Source of the DNA: Zygaena filipendulae
Taxonomy: Eukaryota > Arthropoda > Insecta > Lepidoptera > Zygaenidae
Assembly: GCA_907165275.2 (NCBI GenBank)
Contig: OU015650.1
Coordinates: 14,972,001-15,036,000 of the forward strand
DNA length: 64,000 nt
Direction: 5' to 3'
Under the pieces are notes generated by a model. The model was not told the DNA's origin, did not search any database, and worked only from the letters and a program-made list of their open reading frames with translations. Each line of letters begins with the position of its first letter. Position 1 is the first letter of the stretch. Below are positions 33,101 through 40,003 of this stretch, piece by piece. A program made the translations under genes and the position numbers.

Positions 33101-35090
33101 GCTAGAATTTATAGGTATGCGAGGAAAACTTCTTAAATGGATTGAATCTTTTCTGCGCGAACGGACTTTTCGTGTAAGAGTTGGCGAAGCTTTATCTGAG
33201 CAGCGGAAAATTCACAGCGGCGTGCCACAAGGTTCAGTCTTGGGCCCTGTGTTGTATATTATCTACACATTTGACCTACCCCGCTGTTTGCACTGTAATG
33301 TTAGCTTCTTTGCAGATGACACTAAAATATTTGCTAACCCACTGATTGATTATGACCGCCTGCAAAGTGATCTGAACAAAATTATTAATTGGTCAAAGGA
33401 ATGGCTCCTTAATTTAAATACTAACAAATGCACAATACTTCACATAGGAAATAGAAATCCTCGCCTGCTCTACAAGATGGATGGTATCAATCTACAGGCA
33501 GTTCAGATGCAAACGGATTTAGGAGTCATTGTGAAAGAAAATCTAAAATGGGAAGAACATATAACAACCATTGTGAAGAAAGCAAAGTGTTTTATCTACC
33601 TCGTCAGAAAAGCCTTCGGAGCCAGAAATAATGCTAAAAATCTATAAAACTTATGTCAGGCCAACTCTCGAGTATGCCTTCCAGATCTGGAGTCCTTATT
33701 TTGAAAAAGACGTAGACCTACTGGAAAGGGTACAGCGCAGCTTCACAAAAATACCAAAAAAGCTGAGGGGACTACCTTATGAGGATAGATTAGAGGTATT
33801 AGGGATAACTTCTCTTAGAGAACGACGACAGCGAGGAGATCTCATTGAAGTGTACAAGATTCTTAACGGACACTATGATCTGGTGGAATTTCAAATGCTG
33901 GTTAAGAGAGACAACGACACTCGTTTGAGAGGGCATCACTTTAAACTGCAAAGACCCTGCCTCTCCAGGAATAACCCACATAAACACTTTTTTGCTAACA
34001 GAGTGGTTGCACCTTGGAATGGTCTACCGGAAGAAGTAGTCTTGGCACCTAACATCAACATATTTAAAAACAGATTGGATAAATATTTGATACAATTAAA
34101 AGATAAGAAATAGTGTATAACTGGATACAGGTACCTATCAGTTGCTTCAACTGCCTGCCTGAATTATAAATAAATAAAATAAAATTTTTCTCTCTATATT
34201 GATTAATTATTACCAGTTTTCCTATGATGGATACCAACTAGGTACCTACCAATTTACAAATACAAATTATGTAAGAAATCCTTATTGTTGGTTTTGGGTG
34301 TTATTAATTCCTTTAACCTATAGGATCCTTTATGACCACAACCATCCAGCTATAAAATTTAGAAGAGAAAATTATAACTATTGATTTCTGTTTAAGTTTC
34401 AAAGGTAAAAAACCCAATAGGAGAAATAGGAGACATTCCTCTTTCTTTTAATTGTAAAAAGGATTAACACTTTGATAATTATTTAAAATATATTTATTAC
34501 TTCTATGATAAAGTTTTGTATAGCAGCTACACAACAGCTGATTAGCAAGTTCAATGACACGTTATGACAAGAAACAGCTGATAAACATCAACACAACAGA
34601 AGAGGATGTACTACCTATCTTCTTGCCACAAGTTAGGAAAGCGACAGGGTTGGCAATATCGGTGCATATTCGTAAAAAAAAATATGGTGCATAAGTTTAC
34701 TACCTTCAATTTTCGGCCAGTAACGCCGGTGATACACCCATCGGCTCCCACAGACTTTATCACGGTACCGGTGTCGACATCGCCTGCGCCGCTGCAGTCA
34801 AACCTTTCTATCACCTTTATCTCATTAGTGCTTGTCAACTGCAATACAAAAAAAACGTCTCCTGACCATCTAACAAAGGAAAAACCTGCAACCAAGAGTG
34901 CAATGACAAGACAAATATTTCTCACCTTCAAACCTTCGGCCGCCGGATCAACGCCGGAGTCCAATATCGCTATGACAGTGCCCCTGCCATCATATTCAGG
35001 ATACTTGTTCAAAAATGAAACCACTCCAGTTTCTTTTTTCGGCAATAATCCCCAAACAGGAAATTCACAGTCGATCGGTACGTCTGCCAT
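12158..35090 (-). CDS. TPP2: Tripeptidyl-peptidase II, 25 exons, complete
   Basis: A giant cytosolic subtilisin-like exopeptidase that removes tripeptides from free N termini, downstream of the proteasome. Exons in order: 34926-35090, 34704-34838, 31129-31315, 30868-31018, 29891-30054, 28492-28735, 26394-26524, 25624-25786, 24598-24668, 23813-23952, 23480-23657, 22912-23077, 21944-22101, 20985-21160, 20314-20531, 19395-19506, 19030-19152, 18773-18928, 18098-18186, 17786-18006, 16813-16924, 16316-16388, 14905-14990, 14178-14349, 12158-12367. All introns read GT-AG and phases match. The sum is 3801 nt, 1266 residues (human about 1249). The start is the only ATG, giving [20 protein letters not shown]. 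The catalytic set is intact: Asp44 (ILDSGVDP), His270 ([12 protein letters not shown]), oxyanion Asn372 (GGNHGP), Ser460 (NGTSMAAP). The C-terminal half follows the family order and ends in HAYRPF. Exons 1-4 have ordinary base composition; exons 5-25 are very GC-rich. The repeat-rich introns are not conserved. Confidence 0.97.
12540..12715. repeat. A-rich retroelement 3' tail
   Basis: 'aaaataaaataaaataaaa' words and 'gtaaatctgttggcaaataaataaa' look like a LINE 3' end with a short tandem tail. It lies in TPP2 intron 24 and has no coding part. Confidence 0.4.
13208..13432. mobile_element. MITE of the 'tatacacca' family
   Basis: 'tatacaccacagggataaaa' and the complementary 'tttatccccttggtgtata' bound 225 bp containing 'ctcgctgcgctcggg'. 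It lies in TPP2 intron 24. Confidence 0.75.
13441..13615. mobile_element. Lep1/Helitron-like fragment
   Basis: It begins 'actagctgctccccgtgatttcacccgcg' (first 20 bases plus continuation), has the core 'aatcggtccagccgtt' and ends in 'aacaaacagacagaaatt'. The family call is from memory. Close relatives lie at 15826-16008 and 36335-36520. Confidence 0.55.
13895..14120 (+). mobile_element. Retroelement 3' end with expanded pentanucleotide tail
   Basis: 'ggttgcctagcagaaattgc' and 'caataaggccgcc' resemble a common lepidopteran retroelement 3' end. It ends in 'caataaagaatatttgtattg' and then about 20 units of 'tactg' and 'ttgca' (14011-14120). It lies antisense in TPP2 intron 24, about 58 bp from the donor of exon 24. 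Confidence 0.6.
14685..14825 (+). mobile_element. Second retroelement 3' end with short (ATTGT)n tail
   Basis: 'ggttgccttgaaaaaattgc' and 'caataaggccgcc' followed by 'gtgcaataaattatattgta' match the copy at 13895-14120. The tail here is only about five units long. Confidence 0.6.
15287..15775. mobile_element. Lep1/Helitron-like element with threefold internal repeat
   Basis: A unit of about 125-140 bp ('ctggatctactaaacc' to 'gggaacagcta') recurs three times, at about 15345-15475, 15478-15620 and 15623-15765, with increasing differences. This gives a local tandem array inside TPP2 intron 22. Confidence 0.65.
15826..16008. mobile_element. Lep1/Helitron-like fragment
   Basis: 'tagctgtcccgcgcggtttc' start, 'gaaatcggtccggtagttttt' core (first 20 bases), '(aaac)n' and 'caagtatagat' end. 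Same family as 13441-13615. Confidence 0.55.
16086..16284. mobile_element. MITE with 45-bp inverted repeats
   Basis: 'aataaaagcctttattacca' and 'gttaataaaggcttttat' are inverted. The similarity extends through 'tcttatatgttatatttcat'. It ends about 30 bp from TPP2 exon 22. Confidence 0.8.
16540..16790. mobile_element. Lep1/Helitron-like fragment
   Basis: 'ctctgtctgtctgtttgtct', 'cactaaacggattttcatg' and 'gggaattccgaaataaacgc' then 'ggtggaaccgccagg'. It lies in TPP2 intron 21. Confidence 0.5.
17041..17190. mobile_element. MITE of the 'tagtccgtc' family
   Basis: 'ttctaattagtccgtcagtt' and 'atctacaaaacggactaaaa' are inverted, with 'aatacgtgtccaatattttt' near the right end. Compare 10407-10687. 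Confidence 0.75.
17599..17750. mobile_element. MITE of the 'tagtccgtc' family
   Basis: 'tatttagtccgtcggttaga' and 'tctaaccgacggactaaata' are inverted and nearly perfect. The right end lies about 36 bp from TPP2 exon 20. Confidence 0.8.
18246..18768. repeat. 10-bp minisatellite (GGGGTGGCGT-like)
   Basis: About 50 degenerate units of 'ggggtggcgt', 'ggggcggtgt' and similar fill TPP2 intron 18 from just after the donor of exon 18. On the sense (minus) strand it is C-rich. Long ORFs through it (for example 18209-19174) are repeat artefacts. Confidence 0.95.
19735..20060. mobile_element. Unclassified repeat, also found reversed at 49390-49695
   Basis: 'catggaccaataaaactaga', 'ctatcgagcgtgatttcg', 'agatggcgcc' and, near the right end, 'gttgactagcgaacatggcg'. 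The element recurs reversed at 49390-49695 and in part at 49738-49833. Confidence 0.65.
20165..20276. mobile_element. Lep1/Helitron-like fragment
   Basis: 'ggctttcatgccttaatggc', 'cacgttgtcaggggtacagg' and 'tcctggatttcccccggg' match other copies. It lies between the G-rich start of TPP2 intron 15 and exon 16. Confidence 0.5.
20277..20313 (-). repeat. (GGGGGC)n tract at the start of TPP2 intron 15, potential G-quadruplex
   Basis: On the sense strand the donor GT is followed by GGGTGGGGGGCGGGGGCGGG and further GGGGGC units. More than four G-runs lie within 40 nt, so the nascent RNA could fold into a quadruplex right at the 5' splice site. Confidence 0.85.
20550..20912. mobile_element. MITE, copy 1 of a ~355-bp pair
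   Basis: The ends 'tatacaacgtggtaatgaat' and '...attcattaacacgttgagta' are inverted. The copy at 62828-63181 matches over its full length in the same orientation. Confidence 0.85.
21380..21908. mobile_element. MITE with 'gtggtaaaat' ends, copy 1
   Basis: 'gtggtaaaatttgctgcaaa' is mirrored by 'tttgcagctagttttaccac'; the inverted similarity covers about 40 bp. A relative lies at 25920-26326. It lies in TPP2 intron 13. Confidence 0.85.
22186..22435. mobile_element. Lep1/Helitron-like fragment
   Basis: 'actagctgttccccgcgatt' start, 'aaatccgttcagtagttt' core, end near 'tatatattagatt'. It lies in TPP2 intron 12. Confidence 0.6.
22440..22700. repeat. Interspersed repeat shared with 61070-61320
   Basis: 'cttcttcaagcatggcgaaa', 'gccaatgacaatgtta' and 'caaaatagatgctg' occur in the same order at 61070-61320. 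The type is unknown. Confidence 0.6.
22748..22911. repeat. (GGTCAG)n hexanucleotide array
   Basis: About 27 units of 'ggtcag' with 'tgtcag' variants. The last unit touches the donor of TPP2 exon 12 (GTGACC). It differs from the insect telomere unit TTAGG. Confidence 0.95.
23170..23450. repeat. 280-bp polypurine tract
   Basis: Almost uninterrupted A/G on the plus strand ('gagagagaggaagagg' type), so polypyrimidine in the TPP2 transcript, in intron 11. It is a candidate triplex-forming sequence. ORFs in it are artefacts. Confidence 0.9.
23695..23811. repeat. Short minisatellite (CACCAGG/TACCGGG)
   Basis: About 15 degenerate units of 7-8 bp such as 'caccaggcaccagg' and 'taccgggtaccggg', ending about 7 nt inside intron 10 from the exon 10 donor. 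Confidence 0.85.
24265..24486 (+). repeat. Unclassified repeat, paired with 29012-29243
   Basis: It contains 'tgtggcgacctctacgccac', 'gttccccgggcataccac' and 'gggaagcttccccttt'. It matches the reverse strand of 29012-29243 over its length, but here the reading frame is broken. Confidence 0.7.
24598..24668 (-). CDS. TPP2: TPP2 exon 9 with catalytic Ser460
   Basis: A 71-bp exon encoding [20 protein letters not shown] and the following AGA. Ser in GTSM is the nucleophile. It is the shortest exon in the gene, and its skipping would shift frame and remove the active site. Confidence 0.94.
24956..25246 (-). other. Unidentified GC-rich ORF fragment in TPP2 intron 8
   Basis: The minus-strand frame reads [20 protein letters not shown] (first 20 residues) and includes [20 protein letters not shown] and then [17 protein letters not shown], stopping at 24956. 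It is richer in GC than the intron. A second, shorter and diverged copy of the FARRW to DLR part lies at about 24772-24826 in the same orientation. Both copies are followed by 'gggcagt' repeats, so a mobile or locally duplicated sequence is likely. It is not part of known TPP2 proteins. I do not recognise the family. Confidence 0.45.
25247..25612. repeat. 7-bp minisatellite (GTGCAGT/GGGCAGT)
   Basis: About 52 units of 'gtgcagt', 'gggcagt' and 'gtgcaat'. It ends about 11 nt from the donor of TPP2 exon 8. Long ORFs of the type (HCTLHTA)n are artefacts. Confidence 0.95.
25920..26326. mobile_element. MITE with 'gtggtaaaat' ends, copy 2
   Basis: 'gatgtggtaaaattaactgc' and 'cagctaatttttaccac' are inverted; the interior matches 21380-21908 ('aacctgtgaaggcgcttgcc'). 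Confidence 0.8.
26579..27312. mobile_element. Nested pair: one MITE inserted into another
   Basis: The inner element (26599-27212) has ends 'aatagggcacttgcatgaaa' and the complement 'tttcatgcaagtaccctatt'. It splits an outer element of the 'caatcaacccggtg' family: 'caataaacccggtgcttggg' on the left, and 'aagcccaatagaag' to 'caccggggtgattg' on the right. It lies in TPP2 intron 6. Confidence 0.8.
27664..27793. mobile_element. Short palindromic MITE, copy 2
   Basis: 'gggctaagatgcgcaacacg' and its complement; the interior is nearly identical to 11213-11343. Confidence 0.85.
28055..28450. mobile_element. Two Lep1/Helitron-like fragments, head to head
   Basis: The first (28055-28215) begins 'ctagctgttcctcgagttcc'. 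The second (28255-28450) runs in reverse and ends 'gtgaaaccgcgatgaacagc'. They meet at 'tataatattaatagag'. Confidence 0.6.
28492..28735 (-). CDS. TPP2: TPP2 exon 6 with catalytic His270
   Basis: It encodes [13 protein letters not shown], then [17 protein letters not shown] and MSYGEHAHW. The first His of HGTH is the charge-relay base. The Glu in SYGE matches the family position that I recall as binding the substrate N terminus; that role is inferred. Phase 1 in, phase 2 out, both matching the neighbouring exons. Confidence 0.94.
28806..29010 (+). mobile_element. 3' fragment of the LINE found at 31632-34180
   Basis: From 'aacacttttttgctaacgga' to 'ttataaataaataaataata' it matches the last about 190 bp of the larger copy, including the [15 protein letters not shown] coding end and stop. 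It is strongly 5'-truncated. Confidence 0.85.
29012..29243 (-). repeat. Unclassified repeat with an open frame, paired with 24265-24486
   Basis: The minus strand reads [20 protein letters not shown] and later [20 protein letters not shown] without a stop for about 80 codons. The paired copy at 24265-24486 has stops. This suggests a once-coding mobile sequence. Family unknown. Confidence 0.5.
29305..29480. mobile_element. Lep1/Helitron-like fragment
   Basis: 'agactggcagttcccagcag' start, 'gtgggaatttcaggttacaa' and 'ggattagtagatccagagat' later. It lies in TPP2 intron 5. Confidence 0.5.
31632..34180 (+). mobile_element. 5'-truncated LINE with endonuclease remnant and reverse transcriptase
   Basis: A non-LTR retrotransposon inserted antisense in TPP2 intron 2. 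The first frame (stop-free from 31632 to 33647) begins inside the endonuclease ([14 protein letters not shown]) and has RT motifs [41 protein letters not shown] and FFADDT. It stops near 33645. The C-terminal part continues in another frame (33631-34113: [16 protein letters not shown] to LKDKK), so at least one frameshift is present. A short 3' UTR ends in 'aaataaataaaataaaa'. The tail motifs and C-terminal '[11 protein letters not shown]' resemble the CR1/Rex1/Daphne group; this clade call is from memory. It cannot move on its own because the 5' part is missing and the frame is broken. Confidence 0.92.
34926..35090 (-). CDS. TPP2: TPP2 exon 1 with start codon and catalytic Asp44
   Basis: Fifty-five codons with ATG at 35088-35090 and donor GTGAG after codon 55. 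The motif ILDSGVDP places the charge-relay Asp at residue 44, the same number as in human TPP2. This supports the start. No upstream in-frame ATG exists. About 45 bp upstream begins the poly(T) end of an inverted SINE-like repeat, so little unique promoter DNA is available. Confidence 0.95.
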
Positions 35091-35134
35091 GTTTGAAATG
35101 ATCAAAATTCAAAATGATGATTGTCAATGTCAGA

Positions 35135-35850
35135 ACAATTGAAATTCACCCCCTTTTATTTTTTTTTTCTTTTGGTGAAGTTTACCCCTTTCGGGGAAGG
35201 CAGAAGGAAACTTAGTCCACATAGCCAATTCAGTGGTATATTTGAATTAGGTAGCCCGGTTTTTTTTTATCAATAATTTTGAAATTTTAACAACAAAAAA
35301 AATATTAAATTATACTATCGTTTCTGCCATCAATTATATCTTATTAAATACGTTTCATAGATTGTGAAATTAAAGCTGGCAGAAGACAGGAAAAAAATCG
35401 GAGCTATCTGAACTCGCCACCTATTTTTTCGAGTTAATATAAGTCCAGACTACTGTTATTGTTCTGAGTCCAGACTACAATCATATACCTAAATTGCCAC
35501 CAGCTCCTTATCTATAACTAGACTTAGGTCACCCCTTTCGAGAAAGGCAAAAGAAACTTAGTCTGTAGTGTACAGCCAAATCGATGAGATGCATTTCGAA
35601 TCGATGCTTTACCGAGAATTCTGAAAGCAATTCTTCACAACTTGCAACTGGACCATAATGGAATGCCTGTAGGAAGTTATGCAGTAAAACGATAACCACC
35701 CATTTTATCTTATTTCACTGTTTCCACACACTGTTCATCACTAATGGATCACTATTATGCAAATTTCACCACATTTACACAATATTAACCGCGATGAACT
35801 TATGTGTAAAATAAAGAAATAAAACTGACGCCCATTTTGCTCAAATGCCG
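35135..35850 (-). mobile_element. SINE-like retroposons of the 'ttcctttgccttccccgaaag' family, reversed
   Basis: Two partial copies run towards TPP2. 'cccctttcggggaaggcag' with adjacent poly(T) lies at 35150-35225. A longer copy lies at 35531-35850, with 'tgagatgcatttcgaatcga' and 'gaaataaaactgacgcccat'. Plus-strand relatives ending in poly(A) lie at 51020-51410 (in part), 56560-56945 and 61680-61865. No tRNA-like head was identified. Confidence 0.6.
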
Positions 35851-35988
35851 CCAAAAGTCCCCATGTCACAACAAGATTTCTTAAGGTGGCGCGCTGCCAT
35901 ATTATGCAGCTCTCATCCGATAGAGGCCGCGGACGACGCCATTAAAGAGTTTTCTCAATTCACAGAGAATCACAAGGTTAAAAAATAG
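35845..35988 (+). CDS. Small orphan ORF (47 aa), doubtful
   Basis: It reads MPPKVPMSQQDFLRWRAAIL and ends ENHKVKK. The first codons overlap the end of the reversed SINE-like repeat and the 3' side abuts a partial MITE. The remaining about 110 bp are coding-like but have no recognised family. It might be an orphan exon (a weak donor follows ENHK) or chance. Confidence 0.2.
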   Translation: MPPKVPMSQQDFLRWRAAILCSSHPIEAADDAIKEFSQFTENHKVKK

Positions 35989-36129
35989 ATTTCAGTTTTT
36001 GGGCCGCGCTTTATGGGCAAGGAATGTTGTTGGTCATAGTGATTATGGGCCCAGGTAGGTAGGTACTTACCTTAAAAATAATTATGTTTATGGTACAAAA
36101 AATCATTAAAATAACAATGACTGTGTACA

Positions 36130-36520
36130 ACCTTTCGTAGGGTTGAAAATACGGGAGTATCTCTATGTAGTTTCAGTTTGTCGGTTGAAACGTAACCTGC
36201 GGGAATTCCGGGATAATAAGTACTCGTCCTTCTCTGTACCCCTGACAACGTGCATGCCAAATTTCATCCAAATCCGTTCAGCCGTTTTTGCGTGATTGAG
36301 GAACAAACATTCAAACATCCACACTGGACTAGTACTAGCTGTGCCCCGCGGTTTCACCCGCGTGAGTTTCGGAATTCCCGCGGGAACTAATTTTTTCTTT
36401 AATAAAAGTAGCCTAAGTTACTCCTTGTAATAATATCAGCTATCTACCAGTGAAAGTCCCGTTGAAATCGGTCTAGCCGTTTTAGACTTTAGCCGGAACA
36501 AATAGACAGAAAAAAAGAAA
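36130..36520. mobile_element. Two Lep1/Helitron-like fragments
   Basis: 'aaatccgttcagccgttttt' lies in the first and 'actagctgtgccccgcggtt' starts the second at 36334, whose core is 'gaaatcggtctagccgtttt'. Confidence 0.6.
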
Positions 36521-36659
36521 GAGAAAAATTTTAAACATTTATTTTTTTGTCTTAAGCACACCGTACCTACTTACCTATGTAGGTATATAGGTAGTTTCAT
36601 ATGCATTTAGTGAAAAGATGTTAATTTGGAATTACAAACAGACACTTTATTTTTGTGTT

Positions 36660-36790
36660 TTATTTATGTGTATATTATAAAAGTCAGATGAGACACCAAT
36701 AAGCCCTTTCGGGCTTAAGTGTCTTGTATAATGTTGTTAATGTATTTGTTTTTTTCTGAAGTACCTAAATAAATAAAAAAAAAAGATAAG
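36660..36790 (+). repeat. Retroelement 3' end with hairpin
   Basis: 'agacaccaataagccctttc' and 'gggcttaagtgtct' form a stem-loop. The segment ends in 'taaataaataaaaaaaaaag'. It looks like a LINE 3' UTR. Confidence 0.45.
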
Positions 36791-37030
36791 TGCGTAGGTA
36801 TGTGAGCTTTTTTGTTTGTTACGTTTTCACACCTTCGGACGGCTCAACCAATCATCGTGAAATTTTGCATAGGTACACGTTGTCAGGGGTACAAAGAAGG
36901 AACTTCGAAATTAGCGCGGGTGAAACCTCGGGGAACAGCCAAACAATACAAAATATTATAATTAATTACAATGATTGAAAAATTGCTGCAAAAGACGTAG
37001 ACCGTTGATTATTATTAAAATTAAACTTAC

Positions 37031-37127
37031 TCGTACGTTTTCTGGGCGGCAGGATATCATTAGATGGTGGATTTCTTCTTTTATTATTGTTTAAAGATAA
37101 TATATCCTGTTCTTGTGATTCGGTCAT
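37031..37127 (-). CDS. Orphan first-exon-like ORF with good donor
   Basis: ATG at 37125-37127 opens 32 codons, MTESQEQDILSLNNNKRRNP and then PSNDILPPRKRT, followed by a strong donor A|GTAAGT. The composition is hydrophilic and basic at the end. No downstream exon was found towards 35100. The family is not recognised. It may be a lone exon of a gene with distant exons, or chance. Confidence 0.3.
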
Positions 37128-37245
37128 TTCAATATCTACTTACTTACTTTTATAGTAAAAGGTAGGTACTTACCTATTTTGTGAAATCGTTTTTATTAGG
37201 TATAGGTAAGTACCTACATTAACTTTTGGAAAATATTCACTTTTA

Positions 37246-37491
37246 ATGAAAAACGACACTATAGAAGCATGTAAACACGGTTACAACACAATGTTAGGTT
37301 ATATTATTATGGGCACACTGCAGCACGGTATTCATAACATAAACACTCCAATACCAAAGAATAATGACTATTATTACCTGCCTATAGAGAAGTGGCACCC
37401 TCCACCCCCTGCCGACTTTGCGCCTCCCTATGCACAGCTACACTCCACTCTACACAAAGCGCAACGCAGTGTTAAACCTAGAGGTACTTAA
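37246..37491 (+). CDS. Small ORF (81 aa), divergent from 37031-37127
   Basis: It begins MKNDTIEACKHGYNTMLGYI and contains EKWHPPPPADFAPPYAQLHS. No repeat copy is seen elsewhere in the window. Near the end 'AGAG|GTACTT' could be a donor, so this may be a first exon. Its ATG lies 118 bp from that of the opposite-strand orphan exon, which suggests a shared promoter if both are real. No family is recognised. Confidence 0.35.
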   Translation: MKNDTIEACKHGYNTMLGYIIMGTLQHGIHNINTPIPKNNDYYYLPIEKWHPPPPADFAPPYAQLHSTLHKAQRSVKPRGT

Positions 37492-37920
37492 TGGTGGTGG
37501 AAGCTGTTATCGCTGTACGCTTTTTGGAATTTTCTACGTGTTCAAAATAAAATCATATCATTGAATCATTGATTTTCAATAAAACGAGTACCTACCTATT
37601 TAGCAGTAGGTAGGTACACCTAAACATGGGCGTACCCAGGTTCTGGGCCAGGGGGAGCAAATCAGATTGGTTCTGGTTTTTTTATAAGCATCTAGCCAAA
37701 TAAACATAAATAAAAGCGATATTATACAAGATTATACTATACTATACTATTATGTACAGCTATTTTGAATGTAATTTACACTTGTACCTATTGTATTGCA
37801 AATGGCAAAAGTTCTTTATTAACTTTTATCAACAAAAATTTTCATTCCTGTATATTTTCATTTATTTGAAAAAGCAAAACATACCTATTCTATTGTCTAT
37901 ATAGTCTATTGTTTTTTTTT

Positions 37921-38265
37921 ATTTGCTAACTGACGGACTAATTAGAATGGGCATGTGGACTAATTTTTATTTTTTAGTCCGTCTTGTAGATTATTAAAAA
38001 ATATTGGACACGTATTTTTTCTTTTTTTACGTAATCAAAAAATAACGGCGATATTATATTGAGTTGAAATTTCGCGTGACGTCACTATTCGGACAGTTTG
38101 TATGGCGGTTTTAGCGGTTACTGACGTCACGACTCCCTCACCCTAAACTTTAATGCGCTTTATCACTGTATATTTTAATTTATTTAAAAAAGCAAAAAAT
38201 ACGTGTCTATTGTATTTTGATTTTCAAAAGTAGTCTACATCCCTATTTTGATTTTCAAAAGTCGT
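37921..38265. mobile_element. MITE of the 'tagtccgtc' family, compound
   Basis: 'aactgacggactaattagaa' is followed by a second head 'tttttagtccgtcttgtaga'. The interior has 'aaaaaatacgtgtc' and 'cgtgacgtcact'. Two copies may have recombined. Confidence 0.65.
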
Positions 38266-38484
38266 CAACATAAAATAATCACTCGGGTGCCCTGGCGCAA
38301 GGCCGCCCAGTAATACAGCTAGCTCGCTCACTCGCAGCCCTACGACAAAGGCACACACAAAAAGGATGTGCGGACAAGCCGTTAAGACCTGTTGGTAGGT
38401 AGTAATTTACCAAAACTGGGGTATTGGTACACGGGTGACTAGCCGCAAGATTTTTGCCGCGCGGCAAAAATCGACCATCTAAAG

Positions 38485-38784
38485 CAGTGGTGGGCAAACT
38501 TTCTTCAAAAAGGGCCAGAAAGTTTATGAAATTTCGGAGGAGGGCCATACTTATAGAAAAGATGCATTTTGTTTTTAAACATTACATAGGTACTTGTACA
38601 AAATAAGTTAGCTACGAATTACAAGTTAATTTTTATTAAGACTGCAGGATTGCTATCGTAGGTGTTTTAACTGTGTCCTGCATTAGGTGCAGTCTATACT
38701 AACACATAGAAGGACCGCCGCGGGCCGGATTAGATCCTTTCGCGGGTCGGAGTTGGCCCGCGGGCCGTAGCTTGCCCGCCACTG
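38485..38784. mobile_element. hAT-like MITE with CAGTGGTGGGCAA ends
   Basis: It starts 'cagtggtgggcaaactttct' and ends '...gcttgcccgccactg'. The interior has 'ggaggagggccatactt' and 'gcgggccggattagatcctt'. A second, less intact copy lies at 40004-40241. Target duplications are not preserved. Confidence 0.7.
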
Positions 38785-38900
38785 GTATGGCAATTTGGCT
38801 AGATCACAAGTGACTAGAGCCGCAAGCTCCAAAGTTGGGTAGCATCTGACTTTGGCCGCGCGGTGACCGGCGATTCACGCATATAGGTATCATAAAACTT

Positions 38901-39105
38901 ATTATATTCTATTATATTCTGTTCTGTTCTGTTCTGTTCTGTTCTGTTCTGTTCTGTTCTGTTCTGTTCTGTTCTGTTCTGTTCTGTTCTGTTCTGTTCT
39001 GTTCTATTCTATTCTATTCTATTCTATTCTATTCTATTCTATTCTATTCTATTCTATTCTATTCTATTCTATTCTATTCTATTATATTCTATTCTATTCT
39101 ATATA
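38901..39105. repeat. Pentanucleotide microsatellite (TTCTG)n then (TTCTA)n
   Basis: About 40 units; the first half is mainly 'ttctg', the second 'ttcta'. Confidence 0.95.
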
Positions 39106-39235
39106 CATAGTTAAACGAAGTAATCTTATGTAGTTAAGTATCAAACTGATCATTTTTAATCGTTTTCTAAAATAATCAGGATATTCTAAACTCCATTCCA
39201 CCGCATACCCAGCGATGCGGCTTGGTGAGGCGATT

Positions 39236-39645
39236 ATTATGGTCTCGTCATATGGCAACATTTTACATTAAAATGTTTTTGGTGGGATTGGGTATTTTCC
39301 AGGGTATAAAAATCAAAATTCCAAATAGTCCGTCAAAAAAAAATTGATAGACCGTATTTTTTGATTTTTCAAATTAATGAAAACATAAATATAAAGCGCA
39401 TAAAACATAAAAACATAAAACATAAACATAAAGCGGTAGTGACTCGTGAGTCGTGACGTCATTATTTGGTATAAGTCCCGTACAAACTGCACCCAGAGAG
39501 AAGGTATTCACTACGTGACTGCACCTGGTTGTGACTTTTCGCGTTTCATCTCAATGTATCACCGTTATTTTTTGAATAGGTACGTAAAAAAGAAAAATAC
39601 GTGTCCAATTATTTTTTATTAATCTAAACGACAAGAAAAAGTTTG
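39236..39645. mobile_element. Foldback fragment followed by a 'tagtccgtc' MITE
   Basis: 39236-39292 repeats the end of 469-916 ('tggtctcgtc', 'atggcaacattttacat'). 39300-39645 has 'tccaaatagtccgtcaaaaa' and the interior words of the MITE family, ending near 'attaatctaaacga'. Confidence 0.6.
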
Positions 39646-39872
39646 TTAAGTAGCCCGCAATCAAACTTTTTGGACGAATGAAATTTTGGAAATACCTAAA
39701 ACGACATTGAAAAATTATGAAGTTAGTGAAAACAAAATTTTGTCATTGCTTTTCGTAAATCACATCTAATTCGCATTTTAATTAAAAGAGAAGAAAGCTA
39801 GCTTCTAAAATTCTTTCCTCTTTTGAATTTCATATTTGTGGTAGTTGATTATTAAATCTAAACAAGTAAACA

Positions 39873-39971
39873 ATGTGGTTTGAGATATTGCCCTCAATCG
39901 CAATAATAACAGGAAGTGTTGGATTGCCTGGTTTGGGACTATGGTGGATACATTATCTAGTTTTGGGAAAT
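39873..39971 (+). CDS. NDUFA1-like first exon (paralogous or alternative exon)
   Basis: ATG opens exactly 33 codons, MWFEILPSIAIITGSVGLPG then LGLWWIHYLVLGN, followed by donor GTAAGC. The exon has the same length, phase and splice position as NDUFA1 exon 1 at 44645, with 21 of 33 residues identical by my count. The DNA is clearly diverged, yet there is no stop or frameshift. It encodes the N-terminal membrane anchor of the MWFE subunit. No matching exon 2 was found between 39972 and 44640. Either it is spliced to the NDUFA1 exons at 45033 and 50723 (phase 0, compatible), or it is the remnant of a duplicate gene. The hAT-like MITE at 40004 lies just inside the intron. Confidence 0.7.
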
Positions 39972-40003
39972 GTAAGCGTTTTCTTTTATAATGTGAGTTC
40001 GTT

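Noticed and set aside
34611..35105. TPP2 start five codons upstream
   Set aside because: That frame begins with TTG, not ATG; the ATG at 35088-35090 gives Asp44 as in human TPP2.
37031..37127. First exon of a TGIF-type homeobox gene, because of the PPRKRT end
   Set aside because: No homeobox exon was found on the minus strand down to TPP2; the resemblance is only a short basic run.
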